Below are positions 25,028-32,808 of a stretch of DNA of 36,508 nucleotides, one piece after another. Source of the stretch: DASRJG01 sp964647625 (GTDB lineage: Bacteria > Acidobacteriota > Polarisedimenticolia > Polarisedimenticolales > DASRJG01). Where the stretch lies: contig CAZYHZ010000043.1 of NCBI GenBank assembly GCA_964647625.1, positions 1-36,508 of the forward strand, written 5' to 3'. Every line of letters begins with the position of its first letter. Position 1 is the first letter of the stretch. A program made the translations under genes and the position numbers. The notes under the pieces were generated by a model. That model was given only the letters and a program-made list of their open reading frames with translations. It did no database searches and was not told where the DNA came from.

Positions 25028-26839
25028 GTGGATCACGATCGACTCCGTGAAAAGTTGGATCGGCTGCCGGACCGGCCGGGCGTCTATCTCTATCGCGACG
25101 CCGAGGGACGCCTGCTCTACGTCGGGAAGGCCAAGTCGCTGCGCTCCCGCGTCCGGTCGTACTTTCAAGCCGGGGCCCAGCATCCTCCGCGGACCGCGAG
25201 CCTCGTCGCCGAGATTCACGACCTCGAGACGATCGTCGTCAACACCGAGATGGAAGCGCTCATGCTCGAGGCGAACTTCATCAAGAAGGAGCGCCCGCCG
25301 TTCAACGTCGTCTTGCGGGACGACAAGAACTTCCCGTACCTGAAGCTCTCGCTCGCCGACCTGTACCCGCGCGTCTCGCTCGTGCGGCGCGCGCGGCTCG
25401 ACCGGAACGCCTACTTCGGTCCGTTCCTCCCCGCGTCGGTGGCGCGGCGATCGCTCAAGATGATCCCGAGGTTCTTCCAGGTCGCGACCTGCGACGAGGT
25501 GTTCGACGGGAAGCGGCGGCCCTGCCTCTACTACCACCTCGATCAGTGTTTGGCCCCGTGCGCGGGAAAGACGACTCCGGAGGAGTACGGACGCGCGGTC
25601 GCCGATGCGAAGCTGTTCCTGGAAGGCCGGCACAAGGACTTGACGGCCGCGCTGACGCACCACATGAAGGACGCCTCGGACACGCAGCAGTACGAGAGGG
25701 CCGCCCGTTATCGCGACACGCTCGCGACGATCGAGCGCCTCGCCGTCCGCCAAGCCATCGACTCGAAGGGGTTCGAGGACCGCGACTCGATCGGGCACTA
25801 CGTCGAAGGCCGGCAGCTCGCGCTCCAGGTGTTCGAGATGCGGGCGGGCAAGGTCCAGGCGCGCCGCGAGTTCACCTTCGAGGATCTCGACTTCGATCCG
25901 GCCAGCTTCTACGCGCAGGTCCTGATCCAGCTCTACGCCGAGACCGAGCCGCCGCCGGAGATCGACCTCCCGGCGCAGCCGGCCGACGCGGACCTGCTCG
26001 AAGCGTGGCTTTCCGATCGCGCAGGCCGCAAGGTCGCGTTGCGCGTGCCCGAGCGCGGCGGGCGCCGGCGCTTTCTGGCGATGGTCGAAAAGAACGCCCA
26101 GCTCGCGTTCGAGGCGCGCTTCCGCGCGCGTCACAGCCACGGCGTCGAGGTGCTCGAGTCGCTCGCGGAAGCGCTTCACCTCCCCGAGGCGCCGTATCGG
26201 ATCGAGTGCTTCGACATCTCGAACATCCACGGGACCGACTCGGTCGCTTCCATGGTGGTCTGGGAGGGCGGAAAGCCCAAGCGCGCCGACTACCGCATCT
26301 TCAACATCAAGTCGGTTCGAGGTCCCGACGATTTCGCCTCCATCGCGGAGGCCGTGACGCGCCGCTACCGGCGCTCGATCGCCGAGGGGCGCAGGCTTCC
26401 CGATCTCGTGTTGATCGACGGCGGCGCCGGTCAGCTCGGCGCGGCGGTTCGGGCGCTCGCGGCGGAAGGATTGCCGACGATCCCGATGGTGGGCCTGGCC
26501 AAGCGCGAGGAAGAGATCTACCTCACGACCCACGGCGAGCCCGTGCGCCTCGGCCGCTCGTCGCCCGCGCTCCAGCTGTTGCAGAGGATCCGGGACGAGG
26601 CCCACCGGTTCGGGATCACGCGCCACCGCAAGAAGCGGCAGCAGCGGACGATCACGACGGAGCTCCTTCGCATCCCCGGAATCGGGCCGAAAACCTCGAG
26701 ACGGCTGCTGTCGGCCTTCGGAAGTGTTGCGGGGGTCAAGGCGGCCACCCTCGACGAGGTGACCCGCGTGGCGGGCGGAAAAGCGGCGCGGGCCGTGGCC
26801 GAATGGGCCCATCCGGCGGGGGCCTTGGAAACACCCTGA
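25028..26839 (+). CDS. uvrC: Excinuclease ABC subunit UvrC
   Basis: Dual-incision nuclease of nucleotide excision repair. The GIY-YIG domain is GVYLYRDAEGRLLYVGKAK and makes the 3' incision. Four Cys in the segment TCDEVFDGKRRPC and YYHLDQCLAPC match the iron-sulfur cluster position of UvrC. The UVR motif (QQYERAARYRDTLATIE) pairs with UvrB. The RNase H-like endonuclease contains ECFDISNIHG and LVLIDGGAGQL, followed by a helix-hairpin-helix at IPGIGPKTSRRLLSAFGS. At 603 residues it is complete. GTG 25028 is preferred over ATG 25019 because the ATG lies within the probable -10 hexamer and the conserved N terminus needs only DHDRLREKLDRLPDRPGVY. Confidence 0.96.
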   Translation: MDHDRLREKLDRLPDRPGVYLYRDAEGRLLYVGKAKSLRSRVRSYFQAGAQHPPRTASLVAEIHDLETIVVNTEMEALMLEANFIKKERPPFNVVLRDDKNFPYLKLSLADLYPRVSLVRRARLDRNAYFGPFLPASVARRSLKMIPRFFQVATCDEVFDGKRRPCLYYHLDQCLAPCAGKTTPEEYGRAVADAKLFLEGRHKDLTAALTHHMKDASDTQQYERAARYRDTLATIERLAVRQAIDSKGFEDRDSIGHYVEGRQLALQVFEMRAGKVQARREFTFEDLDFDPASFYAQVLIQLYAETEPPPEIDLPAQPADADLLEAWLSDRAGRKVALRVPERGGRRRFLAMVEKNAQLAFEARFRARHSHGVEVLESLAEALHLPEAPYRIECFDISNIHGTDSVASMVVWEGGKPKRADYRIFNIKSVRGPDDFASIAEAVTRRYRRSIAEGRRLPDLVLIDGGAGQLGAAVRALAAEGLPTIPMVGLAKREEEIYLTTHGEPVRLGRSSPALQLLQRIRDEAHRFGITRHRKKRQQRTITTELLRIPGIGPKTSRRLLSAFGSVAGVKAATLDEVTRVAGGKAARAVAEWAHPAGALETP

Positions 26840-26852
26840 CGGCCCCTATATT
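26825..26852 (+). promoter_or_regulatory. Sigma-70-like promoter for the hydrolase-fold gene
   Basis: TTGGAA (26825-26830), a 16-base spacer and TATATT (26847-26852), ending 8 bases before the ATG at 26861. This is the best -35/-10 pair among the leaderless candidates. It overlaps the end of uvrC. Confidence 0.6.
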
Positions 26853-26860
26853 CAATTCCG

Positions 26861-27778
26861 ATGAAGTTCTGGCGGTCGCTGCCCGGGACGGTCCTGATCG
26901 TGCTCGTGCTCGGTCTCGTCGCCGGCGTCGGGATGGCGGGGGTGCAGACCTTCCAGGTCATCCATCCGGCACGGCTGCCGGAGCCGGAGGGAAGTCTCGG
27001 GTTCGCCCTCGCCAAGGCCGAGGACGTGCGCTTCAAGTCCGCCGACGGCATTCCGCTATCCGGGTGGCTGTTCCATGGACGCCCCGGGATGCCGCCGATC
27101 GCGATCTGTCACGACCTCGGCGAGAGCAAGAACATCGGGATCAATCTCGCGATCGCCCTCAACAAGGCGGGCTTCACCGTCCTCGCCTTCGACTTCCGGG
27201 GACACGGCGCGTCTCAGGGCTCGGGCTCGACGCTGGGCATCAAGGAGTCGCGCGACGTGCTGGGCGCGGTCGATTTCCTCGCCGCACTTCCGAAGTCCGA
27301 CTGCGATGCGCGGCGCGTCGGCATCTACGGCGTCGGGATGGGGGCGCACGCGGCGGTCCTGGCCGCATCGGACCGGCCGGCGGTGCGCGTGCTCGTCCTG
27401 GACGGGCTCTCGCCCGATGCGCGGTTCACGCTCGTCCGCCACGTGTTCACCGACTGGCCCTGGGGGCAGCAGCACTTGGGCGAGCTGCCGGCCGAGCTGT
27501 TCCGCGCGGAGGCCGGCATCCCGATCGACGGCACCCGCGCGGCCGATGTGCTCCCGACTCTGGACGGCCGCGACCTCCTTCTGGTCGCGCCCGCAGGCGA
27601 TCGACGGCTGGACGAGTCGATGCGGGCCATGTACGCGACGCTTCAGGACCGCCGCGATTCCGAGAAGAACCTCCTCACGCTGCCCGCGACCAAGGCCTCG
27701 GGCCTGACTGCCGACGATCTCGCCCGCTACCACGATCACGTGGTGGAGTTCTTCCGGTCGCGCCTTCCGCTGCCGTAG
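26861..27778 (+). CDS. Membrane-anchored alpha/beta-hydrolase-fold protein lacking the nucleophile
   Basis: One N-terminal hydrophobic helix (residues 10-28, LIVLVLGLVAGVGMAG) anchors a periplasm-facing or cytosolic alpha/beta-hydrolase domain. The fold is shown by ADGIPLSGWLF, ICHDLGESKN in the oxyanion position, VLAFDFRGHGAS and RRVGIYGVGMGAHAA. The last motif is the nucleophile elbow, normally GHSMG, but here Gly159 (codon GGG, 27335-27337) replaces Ser. The expected C-terminal catalytic His is also absent (LPATKASGLTADD), though GDRR keeps an acidic residue. It is therefore probably not an esterase; a binding role or another chemistry is possible. Length is 305 residues. It has its own apparently leaderless promoter and is followed by the polyprenyl synthase after 25 bases. 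Confidence 0.85.
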   Translation: MKFWRSLPGTVLIVLVLGLVAGVGMAGVQTFQVIHPARLPEPEGSLGFALAKAEDVRFKSADGIPLSGWLFHGRPGMPPIAICHDLGESKNIGINLAIALNKAGFTVLAFDFRGHGASQGSGSTLGIKESRDVLGAVDFLAALPKSDCDARRVGIYGVGMGAHAAVLAASDRPAVRVLVLDGLSPDARFTLVRHVFTDWPWGQQHLGELPAELFRAEAGIPIDGTRAADVLPTLDGRDLLLVAPAGDRRLDESMRAMYATLQDRRDSEKNLLTLPATKASGLTADDLARYHDHVVEFFRSRLPLP

Positions 27779-27790
27779 AGGGTCTCCTGA

Positions 27791-27796
27791 TAAAGT
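27791..27796 (+). promoter_or_regulatory. -10-like TAAAGT 7 bases before the polyprenyl synthase
   Basis: TAAAGT ends 7 bases before ATG 27804, with no Shine-Dalgarno in the right place. A GTG at 27795 is in frame but would overlap the hexamer. Confidence 0.45.
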
Positions 27797-27803
27797 GCCG
27801 TGG

Positions 27804-28697
27804 ATGACGCCGATGGCCGCATCGGATCTCGACCTCTACCTCGCCCACGCGCGCGAAGCCATCGATCGCGCGCTCGGCACGGTGGTCCCTCCGCTCTCGG
27901 TGCCGCCCGGAGCGCTGCACGAGGCGATGCGCTACACGCTGCTCCTGCCGGGCAAGCGTCTCCGGGGCATTCTCGTCCTCGCGTCGTGCGAGATGCTCAA
28001 GGGGCGCGCCGACGATGCGATGCCGCTCGCGTGCGCGGTGGAGATGGTGCACGCGTCGTCCCTGATCCTCGACGACCTGCCGTCGATGGATGATGCGACT
28101 CTCAGGCGCGGCAAGCCGACGCTTCACAAGTTGTCGGGTGAGGCCAACGCCGTTCTCGCGGCGGTCGCCCTGTTGAATGCGGCGTACGCCGTCATCCAGG
28201 ACGCTCCCGCGCTCAAGGATCCGGCGCGCGTTCGAGCCGGCGCCGCGCTCGCCGCGGCCGTCGGGACGGAGGGGCTCGTCGGCGGGCAAGTCGCGGACCT
28301 CCAGGCCACCGGCAGCCGGATCGATCTCGACGCGCTCGAATACATCCACAGCCACAAGACCGGCGCGCTGTTCATCGCCGCGGCCGAGCTGGGCGCGATC
28401 GCGGCGTCGGGCCGCGCGCGCGACGTCGACGCGCTCCGGATGTACGCGAAGAATCTCGGCCTCGCGTTCCAGATCACGGACGATTTGCTCGATTACAGCG
28501 GGAACCCAGAGACGACGGGGAAAGATGCGGGGCTCGACCGCAACCGCACGACGTTCGTCAACCTGTGCGGCATCGACGGCGCGCGTCGGCTCGTCGACGA
28601 GCTGATCGGCGCGAGCCTCTCCGCGCTGGCGCCGTTCGGCCGCCGCGCGGACGTTCTCGCCGGGCTCGCGGACCTCGTCCGCGACCGCGATCGCTGA
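27804..28697 (+). CDS. Polyprenyl diphosphate synthase (farnesyl/geranylgeranyl type)
   Basis: Trans-prenyltransferase condensing isopentenyl diphosphate onto allylic primers. The first aspartate-rich motif is DDLPSMDD (residues 90-97), followed by LRRGKPTLHK; the second is DDLLD (226-230). GKRLRGILVLASCEML and IHSHKTGALFIAAAELGA are also diagnostic. The 297-residue length and the DDxxxxD arrangement fit short-chain IspA-type synthases; chain length cannot be fixed from sequence. Its product could supply lipid carriers for the glycosyltransferase-like genes that follow (inference). It lies 14 bases before the next gene. Confidence 0.92.
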   Translation: MTPMAASDLDLYLAHAREAIDRALGTVVPPLSVPPGALHEAMRYTLLLPGKRLRGILVLASCEMLKGRADDAMPLACAVEMVHASSLILDDLPSMDDATLRRGKPTLHKLSGEANAVLAAVALLNAAYAVIQDAPALKDPARVRAGAALAAAVGTEGLVGGQVADLQATGSRIDLDALEYIHSHKTGALFIAAAELGAIAASGRARDVDALRMYAKNLGLAFQITDDLLDYSGNPETTGKDAGLDRNRTTFVNLCGIDGARRLVDELIGASLSALAPFGRRADVLAGLADLVRDRDR

Positions 28698-28711
28698 CGA
28701 GCGGACCCGGG

Positions 28712-30538
28712 GTGTCCGAACGATACGAAGAGGTCCGCCGCGCGCTGATCGCGCGGGGTTATCTCAAAGGGCCGATCGAGCGCTTCATTCTCGGCCGCGC
28801 GGGCGCCGCGCCGGGCCTGCGCGCGGTCGTGGCGGCGAGCGCCAAGGCGGCGCTCCTGGGCGCTCCGATCCTGGGCGGCGTGCTCGCGGCCTCGATCGTG
28901 GCGTGGAACCGCGCAGCCCTTGGCCCGATCGACGCCCTCGTGCTGTTCGTCGAGCTCGCCGCCGGCGCGGTGCTTCCGCTGTTCGTGCTCGATCTTCTGG
29001 CGGCGCTCTCGGCGGCGGCCTGGACGCGCCGCCGGGGACCGCGCCCGGCGGATGCCATGATCGCCGGGCTCATCGTCGCCGTCCCCGTGCTCGCGTATCT
29101 GATCGTGCTCGGCGCCCTTCGCGGCGCCGCGCGACCCGCCACGACCGACGTGCTCTATCTCGCCGCCTCGATCTTCACGGCGATGCTCGTCGCGTGGCTG
29201 GCCGGTCTCGTCTCGCTCGCCGGCATCGTGGGCCGCACGGGAGAGGTGCCCGATCGGAACCGGCGGTTTGCGCTCATCGCGATCGCGGTGTTCGTCCCGC
29301 TCGCGGGGGGCGTGTTCCTGCTCGCGGGGTTGCCCGCGGGGCGCGATGCCGCGATTCCTCCATCTCCATTCGCGCACCGCGACCCCGGCTCGCGACTGAT
29401 CGTCGTCGGCGTCGACGGTTTGGACGGGGCACTCGTCGCGTCCGCGCCGGGCGAGACGACAGGGCATCTACTCGACCTGTTCGCCAAGGGCGCCGTGTTT
29501 CCGAAGAAGGACGGGCGGGCGGAGCCCGCCGAGACGTGGACGACGATCGCGACGGGAATGCCGGCATCGGCCCACGGGATCCGCCACGCCGGAGCGCACC
29601 GGCTCCCGGGCGTCGCGGCGGCGATCGCGCTACCCGAGGACACGATCGCCTTTCAGGGCGCCCTCAGGGCGCTGCTCCCGCTGCGGACCGTTCCTTCCTC
29701 GGGAGCGGCCCGGCGCGTCCGGGCTCTGTGGGAGATCGTCGGCCTCGACCGCAGATCCGCCACCGTCGGCTGGTGGGCCACGTGGCCCGCCCGCGGAGTC
29801 GACGGCGATCCCGAAGGCGGCTACGTCCTTTCGGATCGCATTCTCGCCAAGCTGCTTCTTGGTGCGCCCGACGATCGAGACGTCGCTCCGGCTTCGCTCT
29901 TCGGCGTCCTCCGCGCGAGATTCCAAGCCGACAAAGCGGGCTGGCGCGCGGCGTTCGATGCGAGGCTCGGCCGCCTGCCCGCGAACGTCGCCGGCATCGC
30001 TTGGGAGTCTTACCTGATCGACACCTTCGCCTGGGAAGTCTCGTCGCGGCTGCGCGAGGATCCCGCGGTCGGCGCCGCGTTCGTGTACCTTCCGGGGCTC
30101 GACCTCCTGCGGTCGCGCGCGCGAGACGTTCCGGGTGCCGGCGAGGCGGTGACGATGTACCTCGGCTGGCTCGATGAGGCGATCTTCGCGAACCTTTCGA
30201 AATCGGCGGACCGCATCGTGCTCGTCGCCGATCCGGGGCGCGCGGCCGGAGACGAGGACGAGGGGTTCGTGGCGATCGCGGGCGCCGGCGCTTCACGCGA
30301 GTGCGTCGGACCCGCCGTCTCGAATCTCGACGTCGGACCGCTCGTCCTGCGCGCCGCGGGGCTTCCCGTCAGCAAAGAGATGACGGGACGCGCGCCGCGG
30401 CGCTGTTTCGAGACGGCCTCGCCGGATGCTCCCGCGATCGCGACGTGGGGACGCCGTGGACCGTCCAAGGAATCGCCCGCGAGCGGCTACGATCCGCAGA
30501 TGGTCGAGCGGCTCAAGAGCCTGGGCTACGTGAGATGA
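28712..30538 (+). CDS. Membrane protein with degenerate alkaline-phosphatase-superfamily domain
   Basis: The N-terminal part (about residues 45-215) has several hydrophobic helices. The rest follows the type I phosphodiesterase/phosphoglycerate-mutase-like fold: LIVVGVDGLDG with Asp235, then the nucleophile region ETWTTIATGMPASAHGI with Thr277/278, and a sulfatase-like tail MVERLKSLGYVR. Metal ligands of the second half look lost: LPGLD (Asp464) is followed by LLRSR instead of a His three or four residues on, and the usual DHG reads DPG (507-509). The final His is not seen either. It may be inactive or bind a single metal. GTG 28712 was chosen as the first start after the preceding gene. The stop overlaps the next gene (ATGA). 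Confidence 0.78.
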   Translation: MSERYEEVRRALIARGYLKGPIERFILGRAGAAPGLRAVVAASAKAALLGAPILGGVLAASIVAWNRAALGPIDALVLFVELAAGAVLPLFVLDLLAALSAAAWTRRRGPRPADAMIAGLIVAVPVLAYLIVLGALRGAARPATTDVLYLAASIFTAMLVAWLAGLVSLAGIVGRTGEVPDRNRRFALIAIAVFVPLAGGVFLLAGLPAGRDAAIPPSPFAHRDPGSRLIVVGVDGLDGALVASAPGETTGHLLDLFAKGAVFPKKDGRAEPAETWTTIATGMPASAHGIRHAGAHRLPGVAAAIALPEDTIAFQGALRALLPLRTVPSSGAARRVRALWEIVGLDRRSATVGWWATWPARGVDGDPEGGYVLSDRILAKLLLGAPDDRDVAPASLFGVLRARFQADKAGWRAAFDARLGRLPANVAGIAWESYLIDTFAWEVSSRLREDPAVGAAFVYLPGLDLLRSRARDVPGAGEAVTMYLGWLDEAIFANLSKSADRIVLVADPGRAAGDEDEGFVAIAGAGASRECVGPAVSNLDVGPLVLRAAGLPVSKEMTGRAPRRCFETASPDAPAIATWGRRGPSKESPASGYDPQMVERLKSLGYVR

Positions 30539-32808
30539 ACAGGTTCTTGCCCAGCGATCGCGCGGTTCGCTTCGGTCTTCTGGCGTGTCTCGCCGTGCTT
30601 TTCGCCCACGCGCTCGTGTACAGGTTCCTCTGCGACGACGCGTTCATCTCGTTCCGCTACGCGCACAACCTCGCGAGCGGACACGGCCTGGTGTTCAACC
30701 CGGGTCACGAGCGCGTCGAGGGGTACACCAATTTCCTCTGGGTGATCGTGCTCGCCGCGTTCGACGTGGTGAGGGCCCGGCCGGAGCACGTCGCGCCGGT
30801 CCTCTCGCTACTGCTCACCGTCGTCCTGTGGGGCCTCGTCGCGAGAGCGTCGTCGTGGATCCCCGCGGGATCGTGGCGGGTGGCCTTCGTGCTTCCGGCG
30901 GCCTGGCTCGCGCTGACGCGCAGCGTGGCCGTGTGGTCGACCAGCGGGCTCGAGACGCGGCTGTTCGAGGTCCTCGTCGTCGCCGGTGTCGTCCGCTTGG
31001 TGGCCGATGTCGACGCGGCGTCGCGCGGGGAGCGCCGCGCCCCCGTCGCGGCGTTCCTCTTCGCGCTCGCCACGATGACGCGGCCCGACGGACTGCTGAT
31101 CGGAGGGTCCGCGCTCGTCGCGGCGGCGGCGGCCCTCGCGGTGCGCCGGTCGCTGAGGATCCGTGACGTGATCGCGAGCGCGCTCGCATTCGGCGGCCCG
31201 ATCGGCGCGCATCTCCTGTTCCGGCATGCGTATTACGGCGAGTGGGTCCCGAACACGTACTTCGCCAAGGTGGGCGGGCGGAGCTGGTGGGACATGGGGG
31301 CCGCGTACCTCGCGTGCTGCGCGCTCGAGTACGCGGCGTGGCTCTGGATTCCGCTCCTCGCATCCGGCGTTTCGGGATTCTTCAAAGACGCGCGCGCTCA
31401 CGTCCCGTTGATCCTGGGCGCCGCGATCGTGCCGCATGCGCTCTACGTCGCGTCGATCGGCGGCGATCACTTCGAGTTCCGTCCTCTCGATCTGTACTTC
31501 CCTCTGCTGTTCCTCGTCATGGGGCGCGGCGCGGCGGCGCTCGCCGGCGCGGTGCTCTCCCGCAAAGCGACCGCGGCGTACGCGGTACTCTTGGGCGTCG
31601 GCCTCATCGCGATCCCGTGGCAAAGCCACCGGCAGTTCCCGGCCGACTACAAGGTCGGATTTCCCGGCCTCGGCACGGCCGCAGAAAACGTCCGGTTCCT
31701 CGAGCCCTCACACGATCCCGTCTACCGATGGCCCGGCGTGAGGTTGTTCGCCCAAGCGCATCGATCGCTCCTGCGCACGCTGACGTCCCGTCTCGTGGCC
31801 GTGCGGCAGGAGGAGCACGTGCGATTCCTGGCCACCGTCGTGCCGGAAGGTCGGCGCTTGGGAGCGCTCGTCCATGAGGGAACGATCCCCGCCGACACGC
31901 ACGTCGCGATGAGCGCCGTCGGCGCGATTCCCTATTACTCGAACCTCCGGGTGCTCGACAAGCTCGGGCTCACCGATGCGGTCGTGGCGAAGTCGGCGCC
32001 GGGCGATTTTCGCATGATGGCGCACGATCGCCACGCCACGCTGGCGTACGCGAGGACCGCCGGTGTCGATCTCTGGACCGAGCACCCCGTTCATCTGCTC
32101 AACCGGGTCGACGACGAGAACCTCGTGTGGCGACTCCAGGAGGCGCGCACCACCGGCGTCGCGCTGTACTTCGCCGACGTCTCGGACGGGGATTACATCG
32201 TCGCCGAGCTGCCTCAGGGGCTCGAGAAGACCGCCCCGCGCTTTCCGCGCCTGGCGTTCCGTCCGGCGTCCGAGGATGCCGCGTACTTCGCGGTGCTCGA
32301 CGCCGTCATCGCGGCGAGGCGCCGCCGGCTCGAAGCGGTCCCGGACGATCGCGACGCGGAATCGGCGCTCGGCAGCGCCCTGTCCGCACGCGGGCTCGAC
32401 GACGAAGCCCTCCCCGTGTTCCAGCGCTTGGCCGACGCCGGCGTCGCCGACGGCTGGTACGACCTCGGGACGATCCTCGCCCGCAAGGGCTCCTACGAAG
32501 ACGCCGCGTCGGCGTTTCGAAAGGCCATCGCTCTCGACCCGTCGATGGGGCCGGCGCGCCACAACCTCGGGCTGGCGCTCGCACGGGCCGGCCACCTCGA
32601 CGATGCGATCCGAGAGCTTCGCGAGGCGGTCCGCCTGGAGCCCGCCTCCGAGGGGGCGATCTACACGCTCGGCGTCGCGCTTCTGACCGCCGGCGACCGC
32701 AGCGGGGTGGCGGAGTGCATCCGCTCGCTCAACGCCTTGAAGTCGCCGCAGGCCGACGCGCTCGCCGAGCGTCTCGGCGCGCGGGCGGCGGATCAGAGCC
32801 CGAGGTAG
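30535..32808 (+). CDS. GT-C-type membrane glycosyltransferase-like protein with C-terminal TPRs
   Basis: Polytopic protein of 757 residues. After the first helix comes an extracytoplasmic loop with CDDAFISFRYAHNLASGHG and NPGHERVEGYTNFLWV, a pattern of arabinofuranosyl/mannosyl-type GT-C enzymes that use polyprenyl-phosphate sugars; DD is the likely catalytic pair. About ten helices follow to residue 365. A soluble domain (about 375-590) precedes three TPRs (about 606-706: ALGSALSARGLDDEAL, YDLGTILARKGSYEDA and HNLGLALARAGHLDDA). The ATG overlaps the preceding stop by 4 bases. Its 3' end overlaps the convergent gene by 16 bases. Acceptor and sugar are unknown. Confidence 0.82.
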   Translation: MNRFLPSDRAVRFGLLACLAVLFAHALVYRFLCDDAFISFRYAHNLASGHGLVFNPGHERVEGYTNFLWVIVLAAFDVVRARPEHVAPVLSLLLTVVLWGLVARASSWIPAGSWRVAFVLPAAWLALTRSVAVWSTSGLETRLFEVLVVAGVVRLVADVDAASRGERRAPVAAFLFALATMTRPDGLLIGGSALVAAAAALAVRRSLRIRDVIASALAFGGPIGAHLLFRHAYYGEWVPNTYFAKVGGRSWWDMGAAYLACCALEYAAWLWIPLLASGVSGFFKDARAHVPLILGAAIVPHALYVASIGGDHFEFRPLDLYFPLLFLVMGRGAAALAGAVLSRKATAAYAVLLGVGLIAIPWQSHRQFPADYKVGFPGLGTAAENVRFLEPSHDPVYRWPGVRLFAQAHRSLLRTLTSRLVAVRQEEHVRFLATVVPEGRRLGALVHEGTIPADTHVAMSAVGAIPYYSNLRVLDKLGLTDAVVAKSAPGDFRMMAHDRHATLAYARTAGVDLWTEHPVHLLNRVDDENLVWRLQEARTTGVALYFADVSDGDYIVAELPQGLEKTAPRFPRLAFRPASEDAAYFAVLDAVIAARRRRLEAVPDDRDAESALGSALSARGLDDEALPVFQRLADAGVADGWYDLGTILARKGSYEDAASAFRKAIALDPSMGPARHNLGLALARAGHLDDAIRELREAVRLEPASEGAIYTLGVALLTAGDRSGVAECIRSLNALKSPQADALAERLGARAADQSPR

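Noticed and set aside
22526..26812. Minus-strand open frame of 1428 codons opposite uvrC and across the spermidine-synthase-like gene
   Set aside because: Its reading is a low-complexity Arg/Asp/Pro-rich shadow, and the real genes in other frames have clear motifs.
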